A stretch of DNA of 64,000 bases, taken from contig CAKUNS010000007.1 of assembly GCA_934668515.1 (NCBI GenBank), forward strand, positions 1 to 64,000. Direction: 5' to 3'. The notes beneath the pieces were generated by a model that was not told the origin of the DNA, ran no database searches, and worked only from the letters and a program-made list of their open reading frames with translations. The position numbers were made by a program, and so were the translations under genes. The DNA is from an uncultured Eggerthellaceae bacterium. GTDB taxonomy: Bacteria > Actinomycetota > Coriobacteriia > Coriobacteriales > Eggerthellaceae. Of this stretch, positions 9,899-19,799 are shown in pieces. Each line of letters begins with the position of its first letter. Position 1 is the stretch's first letter.

Positions 9899-11128
9899 TT
9901 ACAGCAACTGCTTCAAACGATCGACGAGCGTATCGACTTCATACTTTGCGCAAATCAACGGGGGAAGGAATCGCAGAGTGTGCAAACCGGTTGCATTCAA
10001 AAGCAGGCCCTTACCCAATGCATCAACGGCGATCTGCGTGGCATCAAGACCTTCTGCTAGATCGGCGGCAACCATCAAGCCCAAACCGCGAACAGCAACG
10101 ACGCCCTCAAGCGACGCAAGGCGTTCCTGCAAATACGCGCCAACCTCGGCGGCATTCTGAGCAATGCCCTCGGACTTGACCGTGTCGATAACGGTTTTCG
10201 CTGCGGTGATCGCAAGGTTCGATCCACCGAAGGTCGATCCGTGGTCGCCAGGCTCGAACGCGGAGGCGATGCTTGCAGGAGCAGCGCAGGCGCCCATGGG
10301 AACGCCGCCCGCAATGCCCTTCGCCATGGTGACGACGTCGGGAACAATGCCGAAATGCTGGAAGGCGAATGCGTACGTGCCGCAACGGAACATGCCGCAC
10401 TGAACCTCGTCGAGCATCATAAGCGCACCATGCTGCTTGGTGAGGCGACGAACCGCCTGAAGGAACTCGGCAGTGCAAGGGTGCACACCGCTCTCGCCCT
10501 GAATGGGCTCGAGAAGGACCGCGCAGATTTCACTGCCCATTTGCTCGAAAAGAGCCTCTATGGTTTGGATATCGTTGGCAGGCACCGCGACGAAGCCGTC
10601 AGGCAACGGCTGGAAGGCCTCCTGTTTGGCAGGCTGGGCTGTTGCGGCGAGCGTAGCGAGCGTGCGGCCGTGGAAGCTGCGTTGCAAAGTGACGATCGTG
10701 CGCGGAATACGGTCGGAGCCGGCTTCAAGCGCCTTGCGACGTGCGTGCAAACGTGCAAGCTTGATAGCGCACTCGTTTGCCTCGGCACCGGAGTTCGCGA
10801 AAAACGTTTGCCAGGGCTCGCGCTGATCCTGGGGCACCGTTTCATTCAGCAACTCGGACAAGTCGCGGGCGAGCTCACCGCGGTTCTCGATGTAGTAGTA
10901 ATTACTAACATGGATCAGGCGCGAAGCCTGCTTTGCCAGCGCCTCGCTTAAAGCAGGATGGCAGTGGCCCAAGCTGTTTACGCCGATGCCAGCAATGAAA
11001 TCAAGGTATTCGTTGCCTTTATCGTCCTTCGCGATCATGCCCTGTCCGCTAACCAGCTCGACAGGCTTGCGGCCGAACGTGTGCATGACGTACGTTTCTT
11101 CCAGCTGTTTCTCTTCTTCGAATGACAT
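9899..11128 (-). CDS. argD: Acetylornithine aminotransferase
   Basis: PLP-dependent class III aminotransferase that converts N-acetylglutamate semialdehyde to N-acetylornithine, with glutamate as amino donor. The 409-residue protein shows NSGAEANECAIKLAR near residue 115, the PLP-binding LDEVQCGM near residue 225 and the lysine-containing VTMAKGIAGG near residue 255. It fits the usual ~400-residue length. It lies between argB and argG in the arginine operon. Class III members can also act on succinyl-diaminopimelate in some bacteria; the context favours arginine. Confidence 0.95.
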   Translation of the reverse strand: MSFEEEKQLEETYVMHTFGRKPVELVSGQGMIAKDDKGNEYLDFIAGIGVNSLGHCHPALSEALAKQASRLIHVSNYYYIENRGELARDLSELLNETVPQDQREPWQTFFANSGAEANECAIKLARLHARRKALEAGSDRIPRTIVTLQRSFHGRTLATLAATAQPAKQEAFQPLPDGFVAVPANDIQTIEALFEQMGSEICAVLLEPIQGESGVHPCTAEFLQAVRRLTKQHGALMMLDEVQCGMFRCGTYAFAFQHFGIVPDVVTMAKGIAGGVPMGACAAPASIASAFEPGDHGSTFGGSNLAITAAKTVIDTVKSEGIAQNAAEVGAYLQERLASLEGVVAVRGLGLMVAADLAEGLDATQIAVDALGKGLLLNATGLHTLRFLPPLICAKYEVDTLVDRLKQLL

Positions 11129-11187
11129 GTTTCCCTCTATCCGATGAGGCCCGCTTGATTAAACGGGCACTGTCTTTTTGCCGCCGA

Positions 11188-12147
11188 TTAAAAACCCTTG
11201 TTCTCGAGAAGCTTCGAAGCGAACCTTCCCAAAGGATGCGCCGAAGGGTTCTCGACTTCGTCACCCTCGACATACACAGCCGTTCCCACGCCGGCGCTGG
11301 TAAGAAGCTCGATCAGGATGGAATGCGGCACGGTTCCGTTGATCATGTAGGCACGCTCGACACCGCCATCAAGCGATCTGATGCAAGACTCGAGCTTCGG
11401 GATCATGCCCGAGGAAACAAGGCCCTCACGAACCAAGCGACGGGCGTCGTCGACCGTAAGCGACGAAACAAGCGAGTCCTTGTCGTCGAAGTTCATGTAC
11501 AGACCATCAACGTCGGTAAGGAATAGGATTTTGGTTGCACCGAGCGCCACGGCGATCTCGCTGGCAACAAGGTCGGCGTTCACGTTGCAGTAACCGCCGT
11601 CGTTGCCGATCGCAACTGAGGCGATAACGGGAATATAATCGGCGGCGATAAGGTCTTTGAGCAGCTCAGCGTTGATTCGCTTAATGTTTCCAACACGACC
11701 AAGCTCGCCCGAAGCAGGTTCGGCGATGATGGTTCCACCGTCGATGCCGTTAACGCCAATGCCGAAGTTGCCATGCTCGTTCAAAGCGCGTACCAGCTGC
11801 TGGTTTACCTTTCCCGCAAGAACCGTGCGAACGACGTCCATGCCCTCGTCGGTGGTGACGCGCTGGCCGTCGATGAACTCTACGGGAAGGCCCGCCTGAT
11901 CCATCGCACGGGAGATGTCCTTGCCGCCTCCGTGCACGATAACCGGGTTCGCGCCGACGATCTTCAGTAGCACGATGTCACTCATGACGTCGGCACGAAG
12001 CTTCTTATCGGTCATGGCGGCACCGCCGTACTTGACCAAAATGGTTTTGCCGGTGATGTTCTTGATCCAAGGCAGAGCCTCAGCGAGGATCTGCGCCGAC
12101 TCTTTATCTGTCACGCCATTAGGGCGTGAGTCTTTTGCGTACTTCAT
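11188..12147 (-). CDS. argB: Acetylglutamate kinase
   Basis: Phosphorylates N-acetylglutamate, the second step of arginine synthesis. The 319-residue amino-acid-kinase-family protein has the N-terminal ILVKYGGAAM near residue 38 and the substrate-loop VIVHGGGKDI near residue 70. Its start ATG overlaps the argJ stop as ATGA (12144-12147), so translation is probably coupled. An upstream in-frame ATG at 12216 would run deep into argJ and is rejected. In many bacteria this enzyme is inhibited by arginine and can be activated by PII; a glnB gene lies 28 kb away, but no direct link is shown. Confidence 0.96.
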   Translation of the reverse strand: MKYAKDSRPNGVTDKESAQILAEALPWIKNITGKTILVKYGGAAMTDKKLRADVMSDIVLLKIVGANPVIVHGGGKDISRAMDQAGLPVEFIDGQRVTTDEGMDVVRTVLAGKVNQQLVRALNEHGNFGIGVNGIDGGTIIAEPASGELGRVGNIKRINAELLKDLIAADYIPVIASVAIGNDGGYCNVNADLVASEIAVALGATKILFLTDVDGLYMNFDDKDSLVSSLTVDDARRLVREGLVSSGMIPKLESCIRSLDGGVERAYMINGTVPHSILIELLTSAGVGTAVYVEGDEVENPSAHPLGRFASKLLENKGF

Positions 12148-13454
12148 GAACGGTACTCTCCATTGATTTTCACATACTCGTACGAGAAATCGCACGTCCA
12201 CATCATCGATTGGCATTCGCCTGCGCCCAGATCGACATCAATGTCGATCTCTGGGCGCTCGAATCGTCGAAGCGCCTCTTCCTCGTCAAAAGGCACGGTT
12301 AGACCCTGCCTGCAAACGGGGAGCCCGAGAATGTCAATGGAAACATCTTCTTGATTAAAACGAGCGCCGGAACGGCCAAGGGCGCCGGCGATCCTTCCCC
12401 AATTTGCATCGTGACCGAAGATCGCCGTCTTAACCAAGGGGGAGTTGGCAACGGTCCTTGCCGCCGCATCGGCGTCGGCATCGGTGGCGGCACCCGCCAC
12501 ACGCACCAAAACAAGGCGCGTTGCGCCTTCGCCATCGGCAGCCATCTCGCGCGCCAGCGAAGCGCACACGCACATAACGGCACGCTCGAACATCTGACCA
12601 GCCGGTGTGTCTGGCTCGAAATATCCCTGCTCGGGCGCAGCAGCGCCGCTTGCCATAAGGAAGCAAGAGTCGTTGGTTGAAGTGTCGGAATCGACGGTAA
12701 CCCTATTGAATGACTTGTTTACGCAGCAAACGAGAACATCATGCAGGAAGTCGGCCTTCACAGGAGCGTCAGTGGTGATAACAGAGATCATGGTTGCCAT
12801 GCTGGGCATGATCATGCCGGCACCCTTCGCCATTCCACCCACGGTGAAAACCGCACCAGGGTATCCGATGCCGTCGCCCGAGAACGAAACAGCGTACTGC
12901 TTTGAATGGGTGTCGGTCGTCATGATAGCGCGAGCAGCGGCGTCGCCGCCGTCGCGAGAAAGCGACGCGACCGCAGCAGGAGCACCAGACTGGAACGGAA
13001 GAAGACCAAGATGCTGGCCGATGACCCCCGTGGACGCCACCAAAACTTCGTCAGCAGTGCAGCCAACGGCATCCGCCACGATCCGGCAAGAAGCCTGAGC
13101 AGTTTGCAGCCCGACCTCGCCCGTAGCTGCATTTGCGATTCCTGAATTGATAGAGACGGCTCGCGCCAAGCCAAACGATTGGCCGTTCAGGTGCTGGCGG
13201 GAAACGATGACCGGAGCTGCACAGAACACATTAGTAGTGAACGTTGCCGCTGCCGGACAAGGCTGGTCGGCCACAACGAGACCGTAATCGAGCCTGTCGG
13301 GGTCGGCGCGGAACCCCGCATGAATGCCTGCAGCTTTAAAGCCCAATGCGCTGGAAACGCCGCCGCCTTCGATAGGCGATAAACCGGCCTGGTCGATCTC
13401 GCCAACGCTTAACGAAAGGGGTGCGAACTCGTTTTCGATGACAGATTGACTCAT
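12144..13454 (-). CDS. argJ: Bifunctional ornithine acetyltransferase / N-acetylglutamate synthase
   Basis: Transfers the acetyl group from N-acetylornithine to glutamate, which makes the pathway cyclic; some members also use acetyl-CoA. The 436-residue protein contains the self-cleavage site KGAGMIMPSMATM, where family members cut between Ala and Thr and the new N-terminal Thr is the nucleophile. The ATG at 13454 has GAGGGA upstream and lies 10 bases after the argC stop; the longer open frame overlaps argC. Whether it is truly bifunctional cannot be read from the sequence. No separate argA or argE is seen here. Confidence 0.95.
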   Translation of the reverse strand: MSQSVIENEFAPLSLSVGEIDQAGLSPIEGGGVSSALGFKAAGIHAGFRADPDRLDYGLVVADQPCPAAATFTTNVFCAAPVIVSRQHLNGQSFGLARAVSINSGIANAATGEVGLQTAQASCRIVADAVGCTADEVLVASTGVIGQHLGLLPFQSGAPAAVASLSRDGGDAAARAIMTTDTHSKQYAVSFSGDGIGYPGAVFTVGGMAKGAGMIMPSMATMISVITTDAPVKADFLHDVLVCCVNKSFNRVTVDSDTSTNDSCFLMASGAAAPEQGYFEPDTPAGQMFERAVMCVCASLAREMAADGEGATRLVLVRVAGAATDADADAAARTVANSPLVKTAIFGHDANWGRIAGALGRSGARFNQEDVSIDILGLPVCRQGLTVPFDEEEALRRFERPEIDIDVDLGAGECQSMMWTCDFSYEYVKINGEYRS

Positions 13455-13464
13455 AATTCCCTCG

Positions 13465-14523
13465 CTATGCTGTAATGCCGAACGATTCAAGACCGTCAGC
13501 CTCGTTGAACCCGAAAACCAAATTGGCGCACTGAACCGCCTGACCTGCCGCACCCTTGCCGACGTTGTCAATTGCGCACGTAGCGACAATAGCGCCAACG
13601 CGCTGATCGACCACTACGTTGACATGCGCAAAATTAGTTCCTGCGACCGAAGACGTCTTGGGTTGCGCGGCGCCGTCGAGAACCTTCACGAACGCTGCGT
13701 CGCGGTAAAACTCCTGATACATGGAGCGAACGGCATCTTGGGAAACCGTAGAATCAGCCAAGGGAAGCGTGACAGTCGAAAGGAGTCCTCGGTTATAAGG
13801 TGCAAGATGAGGCGTGAAGACAAGTCTACCCGGAATACTCAGGATCTGCTCGATTTCGGGAGTATGACGATGACTGCTGACGCCGTAAGCTTCGACGTTT
13901 TCGTTCGCAAAGCAAAAGTGAGTGCGCTCGGTCGCCTTCTTGCCGGCACCGGAAACGCCCGAGATGGCATCGGCCACGATAAGTCCGTTGCCAACCAAAC
14001 CCGCACGAAGAGCGGGAGCGGCGGCAAGCGAGGTGGCTGTCGGATAGCAACCCGGGCAACCGACGAGAACGGGATTGCCCGCAGCACGATATTCGCGCGC
14101 GGCCGCAAGGCCCTGCGGGAACAGTTCGGGCTGCCCAAAGGTCCGCTCCGACAGGAGTTTCGTTTGGGTATGTTTGACCTTGTACCACTGCTCGTAAAGA
14201 GACGGGTCTTCGAACCTGAAATCGGCCGAAAGGTCGACAACGCTGATGCCACGTTCCATGAATCCCGGGGCGTGATTCAACGCAGCGGTATGAGGAACCG
14301 CCAGGAAGACAACCTCGCACTGGTCAAGAACAGGGTCGTCATGACGGGAGAACGCCAGATCGGTTCTTCCCGTGAACAGCGGGTACACATCGGAAACGGG
14401 TTTTCCGGCAAGCTCGTTAGAGGTTGCCGCGACCAACTCGAAGCCGGGATGTCGCAGCAAAAGGCGCACCAATTCGGCACCCGCAAATCCTGCCGCTCCG
14501 ATAACGCCGGCTTTAATGGACAT
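13465..14523 (-). CDS. argC: N-acetyl-gamma-glutamyl-phosphate reductase
   Basis: NADPH-dependent reduction of N-acetylglutamyl phosphate to the semialdehyde. The 352-residue protein begins MSIKAGVIGAAGFAGAELV, with the dinucleotide-binding glycine loop at residues 8-13, and has the catalytic Cys in VGCPGCYPT near residue 147. It is the first gene of the arginine cluster. A good promoter lies 60-85 bases upstream. The start at 14523 is chosen over one ten codons earlier because the Rossmann fold begins directly after it. Confidence 0.96.
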   Translation of the reverse strand: MSIKAGVIGAAGFAGAELVRLLLRHPGFELVAATSNELAGKPVSDVYPLFTGRTDLAFSRHDDPVLDQCEVVFLAVPHTAALNHAPGFMERGISVVDLSADFRFEDPSLYEQWYKVKHTQTKLLSERTFGQPELFPQGLAAAREYRAAGNPVLVGCPGCYPTATSLAAAPALRAGLVGNGLIVADAISGVSGAGKKATERTHFCFANENVEAYGVSSHRHTPEIEQILSIPGRLVFTPHLAPYNRGLLSTVTLPLADSTVSQDAVRSMYQEFYRDAAFVKVLDGAAQPKTSSVAGTNFAHVNVVVDQRVGAIVATCAIDNVGKGAAGQAVQCANLVFGFNEADGLESFGITA

Positions 14524-14549
14524 TCCCACCGCTTCCTTTCCACATATCG

Positions 14550-14608
14550 GCAAAAAGCGTCTTTTTGCGTCTTTAAGGCATCGTAAGAAACCCCTGATGT
14601 TATTTCAA
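14550..14608 (-). promoter_or_regulatory. argC promoter with downstream inverted repeat
   Basis: On the minus strand TTGAAA (14603-14608) and TACGAT (14580-14585) are separated by exactly 17 bases, a good housekeeping promoter. Downstream, in the leader, GCAAAAA (14562-14568) and TTTTTGC (14550-14556) form a 7-bp inverted repeat with a 5-base spacer. It could be an operator or a small hairpin. It does not match the usual ArgR box. Confidence 0.55.
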
Positions 14609-14780
14609 GGATTTCACGCTATCAACGACGCTAGGTTTCCATTATGTTTCGGGAGCTTGCCTCTCTTCTGAGTTTGACAAAGGCAAGTTGTCGGTTTCGT
14701 CCGAGCGGGAGCCATGCCCTTGATTTTGCGGTATCGTATATACCATTGGCATCACCACATAAGAAAGGGCTGCGGACCGC

Positions 14781-16052
14781 ATGGTCAAGCCACTCGAACT
14801 CAACATCGACGACACCAAGCAACCTATGCGCCAAGCGAACATTGACGCCATCGTCGAGTACATCAAAGAAGGCGTTAAGCCTCGAAACGTCGGCGGCAAG
14901 CTTGGCGTTGAGGTTGAGCACTTCATTGTGAAAAACAACAACGAGCCGGTGATGTTCAGCGACGAACACGGCGTTGATTGGCTTCTTAACGAGCTTTCCG
15001 GCGCCTTTCCCCTAAAAACCTACGGAACCGACGGCGAACTTATCGGCGTTGCAAGAGACGGTCAAAGCGTGACCCTTGAACCAGGCGCTCAAGTTGAGCT
15101 TTCTTCGGGCCCGTACGATAAAGTTTGCTCAATTCAAAAGGATTTCGAACGGTTCGTCCGCACTGTGTCGGAAGCGCTGGCCTCCTACGACGAGCGCATT
15201 GTGGCATTCGGCTATAGGCCCCACGGCATTGCCGCCGATATCGAGCTTATCCCAAAAAAGCGCTATGCGTTCATGGACACCTACTTCGCGCGAATCGGCG
15301 ACTACGGAAGGCGCATGATGCGCTGCAGCGCCGCAACCCAAATATCGGTCGACTTCTTTTCGGAGGCGGACTGCTTAAGAAAGCTGCGCCTTGCATCGAT
15401 ACTTGCCCCTTTGCTTACTCTTCTATGCGACAACACGCCCGTTTTCGAAAACGAGCCAAGCGGCCATCCCCTGATGAGGGCCGACGTATGGCATTACTGC
15501 GACCCCGACAGGTGCGAAAGCGTTCCGAACGTGGCCGACAAGGGCTTCTCACTTCAGAGTTACGCAGCGTTCGTGCTTGATACCCCGGCGATACTTGTGC
15601 CAGACGGTGACAACTACCGCCCCACAGCCGAAACGTTCGGTGAAGTGTACGCAACCACGCTGATGAATCGTCATGAAATAGAACATGCCCTATCGATGCT
15701 GTTCACCGACGTTCGAGTGAAAACCTATTTGGAGATCAGGCCCGCAGACTCGATGCCGGCACCCTATGTTGCCGCATATGCCTCACTGATCAAAGGCCTT
15801 CTGTATTGCGAGAAGAACCTGGACCGACTTGACGCGCTGTACTGCAACGTGGAAACAAGCGACATTGCCACAACAAGAACGAACCTTGCTTCGTATGGCT
15901 ACGACGGAACCGCCTATGGGAAACCCGCACAGCAAGCCGTTGTAGAACTGCTGGAAATGGCAAAGCAGGGGCTCGAAGAAGACGAGCGTCCGTTCTTGGA
16001 GCCGCTGGCCAACTTGGCGCGCAACAAGCAACGCCTAGCACAGCAACGGTAA
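14781..16052 (+). CDS. gshA: Glutamate-cysteine ligase (GCS2/plant-type family)
   Basis: Predicted to join glutamate and cysteine with ATP to give gamma-glutamylcysteine, the first step to glutathione or a related thiol. The 423-residue protein has GGKLGVEVEHFIV near residue 40, TLEPGAQVELSSGP near residue 97 and RMMRCSAATQISVDF near residue 180, all typical of the carboxylate-amine ligase (GCS2) fold. It is transcribed alone and divergently from the arginine operon. No gshB or bifunctional gshF is nearby, so the end product is unknown. EgtA-type (ergothioneine) use is a less likely alternative because no other egt gene is present. Confidence 0.85.
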   Translation: MVKPLELNIDDTKQPMRQANIDAIVEYIKEGVKPRNVGGKLGVEVEHFIVKNNNEPVMFSDEHGVDWLLNELSGAFPLKTYGTDGELIGVARDGQSVTLEPGAQVELSSGPYDKVCSIQKDFERFVRTVSEALASYDERIVAFGYRPHGIAADIELIPKKRYAFMDTYFARIGDYGRRMMRCSAATQISVDFFSEADCLRKLRLASILAPLLTLLCDNTPVFENEPSGHPLMRADVWHYCDPDRCESVPNVADKGFSLQSYAAFVLDTPAILVPDGDNYRPTAETFGEVYATTLMNRHEIEHALSMLFTDVRVKTYLEIRPADSMPAPYVAAYASLIKGLLYCEKNLDRLDALYCNVETSDIATTRTNLASYGYDGTAYGKPAQQAVVELLEMAKQGLEEDERPFLEPLANLARNKQRLAQQR

Positions 16053-16095
16053 CGTAGAGGGTCTTAGGCCCGTTCGGGGCCAACATGCCTGAAAT

Positions 16096-16290
16096 CTAAT
16101 AATCGCTTATGGACCGTTCGGACCAATTCAGCAGGTTGACGTCGAACAGCAGGCGATCGAACACATCCGGCGTCATGGCCACAAGGCACTCTTGCCCATT
16201 CTGCGTGACGATGACGGGTTCATCCGACAAGCTGACGAAGTTCAAGAAAGAGCGAATGCTAGCGATGCCTTCCGATGCGATGAGTTCCAT
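16096..16290 (-). CDS. Orphan Phd/YefM-like antitoxin
   Basis: A 64-residue protein with the YefM/Phd pattern: a short N-terminal beta/alpha segment, SDEPVIVTQNGQECLVAM in the middle (the typical 'next to your prohibitory residues' stretch of this family) and an acidic, Trp-containing C-terminus. Such proteins bind DNA as dimers and neutralise a RelE/Doc toxin. No toxin gene is adjacent: gshA lies convergently downstream and map upstream. The start at 16290 has AAAGGGG just before it. The upstream region has a LexA-like box, so DNA-damage control is possible. The family call is fairly good; the role is unknown. Confidence 0.7.
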   Translation of the reverse strand: MELIASEGIASIRSFLNFVSLSDEPVIVTQNGQECLVAMTPDVFDRLLFDVNLLNWSERSISDY

Positions 16291-16396
16291 TGATAACCCC
16301 TTTCCCGGTGATAAAAGCACGAGCGTTCGGTGAAATCGCGGGGCGTTTCAGTGGGCTGCACCAAAAAGAAAGCGGTATAGCGCTCGTTGAATTGTC

Positions 16397-16433
16397 TACG
16401 AACACTATACCACAGAATACGAACATTTGTTTG
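16397..16433 (-). promoter_or_regulatory. Direct repeats and LexA-like box before the antitoxin gene
   Basis: TACGAACA occurs at 16397-16404 and 16418-16425, 21 bases apart (two helical turns). The second copy is part of CGAAC-N4-GTTTG (16420-16433), close to the Gram-positive LexA box. On the minus strand a TATAGT -10-like hexamer lies at about 16404-16409, between the repeats. The site is about 110-140 bases before the antitoxin start. Confidence 0.5.
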
Positions 16434-16436
16434 TGT

Positions 16437-17321
<885 letters not shown>

Positions 17322-17331
17322 CACACGTCGC

Positions 17332-19788
17332 CTACCCTCGAACCTCGGCGCCGACGGCGCGGGAAACCTTCTCGACCAGACGGGTCTGGGCCTTGTCAAC
17401 TTCCTCGCTGGTCAGAGTGCGGTCGGCCGTGCGCCATGTGAACGCGTACGCCATGGACTTCTTACCCTCGCCGATGCGCTCGGCGTCGCGGTACACGTCG
17501 AACAGGCAAGCCTCGCCAAGCAGGTTGCCGCCAGCCGACTTGATGCGCTGCATCATGGTCTCGTTGGTGACTTCCTCATTCACGATGAAAGCGATGTCGG
17601 TGCTGACCGCGGGGAACGTCGGAACGTCGACGTAGTCGCGCGCGGGGCGCGTGGACTTCTGAAGAGCCTCAAGATCGAGCTCGAATGCAACGACCGGGGC
17701 CTGGGCCTCGTATGCATCGACGGCCAGCGGATGAAGCTCGCCCAGCCAGCCAAGCAGCGTGCCACCCGAGTAGACGAAAGCGGCGCGACCAGGCTGCAGG
17801 TGCGGGGCTTCTTCAGCCGTAGCGGCCTTGAAGCGAACTTTGGGAACAGCGAGCTCGCGCATCAGGTTCTCGACAACGCCCTTGCCATCGAAGAAATCGA
17901 ACGGAACAACAGGGGCGTTCCAAGCGGCGTCATGCATGGAGCCGGCCAAAACGCCCGCCAAGCGCGACTTCTCCTTAGGTTTCTTCTTGCCTTCGTGAGC
18001 GAAGAACACCTTGCCGGTTTCGTAAAGCTGAACGTTCTTCACACCATGGCTCTGGTTGTAAGCGACGCTGCGCAGCAGGCCGGGGATGATGCTTTGGCGC
18101 ATCACCGATTGATCGGAGTTCATGGGATTCAGAAGCTCAACCGGATCACCCAGACCCTCGGTGCCCATACGCAGCTTGGCGATTTCGTCCGGATCAGCGA
18201 ACGAGTAGGTCATGGTCTCGTTAAGGCCGCTGGCGCGCATGCTGTTGTTAACCAGGCGCATGAGCTTCTGCTCTTCGGTCAGGGCGCCAACGCGAGCGGG
18301 GCTCGCGGGAAGCGTCGACTCGACGCGGTCCATGCCCCAAAGGCGCAAAACCTCCTCGTAAAGATCGATCTCGCGCTCGAGGTCGGGACGGCACGTGGGC
18401 GGGACGACCTTCAGGACGTCGGTATCCTGGGTGTCCTGAACGTCGCAGTCAAGGCGCTCGAGGATGTCGACGATGTCGGCGCGCGGCACGTCAAGACCCA
18501 TCATCGAACCGAAACGGTTGATGCGGAAGTTGAGTTCGGGGGCAACCGTCTTAGTGGGATAAATGTCGACCAAGCCAGGGCAAACGACGCCGCCGGAAAC
18601 CTCAGCCAAAAGAGCTGCGGCCACGTCGGCGATCTCGGCGATGGGGTTGTCGTCGACGCCGCGCTCGTAGCGCATGGATGACTCGCTGATCAGGCCCAGA
18701 TTACGGCTGGTGCGGCTGGTGTGGCTGCTGCTGAAGGTTGCGGTCTCGAGCAGGACCGTGGTGGTGTCATCGGTGATCTCGGAATCGAGGCCGCCCATGA
18801 CGCCGGCCAGCGCAACGGCGCGCTCGGGCGTGGAGATGACGGTCATATCGGAAGTAAGCTCGCGGTTCTCGCCGTCAAGGGTGGTGAACTTCTCGCCGTC
18901 TTCCGCAGCACGCACGATGATGTGCGCCTTGCCGTCGGCGCTTTTCACACGATCGAAATCGAACGCATGAAGCGGCTGACCGAACAGGAACAGGATGTAA
19001 TTGGTGACGTCAACGACGTTGTTGATGGAACGGGCGCCCGCCGCGGTCACGCGCTCGACCAGCCAGTCGGGCGACGGGCCGATCTTCACGTTCTTGATGA
19101 CGCGAGCGGTGTAGCGACGGCAGCGATCCTCATCGGCAATGGCGACGTCGGCAAGCTCGTCGACGGAAGACTCGGACGCGTCCTCCTCCAGCTCGTAAAG
19201 CGGGAACGTGACCGGCGTGCGGTACATCGCGCCAACCTCTCGAGCCATGCCCACCATCGACAGGCAGTCGGGGCGGTTCGGCGTGATCTCAAGGTCGAGG
19301 ACCGTATCGGAAAGCTTAGCATAATCGGCAAAGGGCATGCCCACCGGCGCATCCTCGGGGAGGATCATGATGCCATCATGGTCGCCGCCCAAACCAAGCT
19401 CGCGCATCGAACAATTCATGCCGTTGCTGACGACGCCGCGCAGCTTCGACTTCTTGATCTTAACGTCGCCGGGAAGCTCGGCGCCGACAAGCGCCGTGAC
19501 GATATGGTCGCCCTCGTTGAAGTTCTGAGCGCCACACACGATCTGAAGGGGCTCGGGGGCGCCGTCGGCACCGGTCTGCCCCACGTCAACCATGCACACC
19601 CACATATGGTCGGAATCGGGATGCGGATTCTTGGAAACGATCTTGGCCGTGACCACGTGGTCGAACGCGGCGCCGGTCTTGTCGACACCTTCGACACCGG
19701 TGCCCGTAAGGTCGAGCCTGTCGCAGAAAGCCTGCGTGTCTGCGGGCACGTCAACGTACTCGCTGAGCCACTTAAGAGATACCTTCAT
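17332..19788 (-). CDS. pheT: Phenylalanyl-tRNA synthetase beta subunit
   Basis: Beta chain of the alpha2-beta2 enzyme that charges tRNA-Phe; it holds the editing site. The 818-residue protein starts MKVSLKWLSEYVDV. It has the N-terminal OB-type tRNA-binding domain (about residues 40-150, IVCGAQNFNEGD), the B3/B4 editing and B5 domains in the middle and a C-terminal anticodon-binding domain (YVDVPTFPAVSTDIAFIV). Length is normal. It lies 11 bases after pheS and is covered by the same T-box leader. Confidence 0.97.
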   Translation of the reverse strand: MKVSLKWLSEYVDVPADTQAFCDRLDLTGTGVEGVDKTGAAFDHVVTAKIVSKNPHPDSDHMWVCMVDVGQTGADGAPEPLQIVCGAQNFNEGDHIVTALVGAELPGDVKIKKSKLRGVVSNGMNCSMRELGLGGDHDGIMILPEDAPVGMPFADYAKLSDTVLDLEITPNRPDCLSMVGMAREVGAMYRTPVTFPLYELEEDASESSVDELADVAIADEDRCRRYTARVIKNVKIGPSPDWLVERVTAAGARSINNVVDVTNYILFLFGQPLHAFDFDRVKSADGKAHIIVRAAEDGEKFTTLDGENRELTSDMTVISTPERAVALAGVMGGLDSEITDDTTTVLLETATFSSSHTSRTSRNLGLISESSMRYERGVDDNPIAEIADVAAALLAEVSGGVVCPGLVDIYPTKTVAPELNFRINRFGSMMGLDVPRADIVDILERLDCDVQDTQDTDVLKVVPPTCRPDLEREIDLYEEVLRLWGMDRVESTLPASPARVGALTEEQKLMRLVNNSMRASGLNETMTYSFADPDEIAKLRMGTEGLGDPVELLNPMNSDQSVMRQSIIPGLLRSVAYNQSHGVKNVQLYETGKVFFAHEGKKKPKEKSRLAGVLAGSMHDAAWNAPVVPFDFFDGKGVVENLMRELAVPKVRFKAATAEEAPHLQPGRAAFVYSGGTLLGWLGELHPLAVDAYEAQAPVVAFELDLEALQKSTRPARDYVDVPTFPAVSTDIAFIVNEEVTNETMMQRIKSAGGNLLGEACLFDVYRDAERIGEGKKSMAYAFTWRTADRTLTSEEVDKAQTRLVEKVSRAVGAEVRG

Positions 19789-19799
19789 TCAACACCCTC

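Noticed and set aside
14720..14746. TTGATT and TATATA/TACCAT as the gshA promoter.
   Set aside because: Spacing between the hexamers is 11 or 15 bases, outside the normal range, so it was not listed.
16064..16083. GGCCC/GGGCC hairpin as a gshA terminator.
   Set aside because: The stem is only 5 bp and no T-run follows on either strand.
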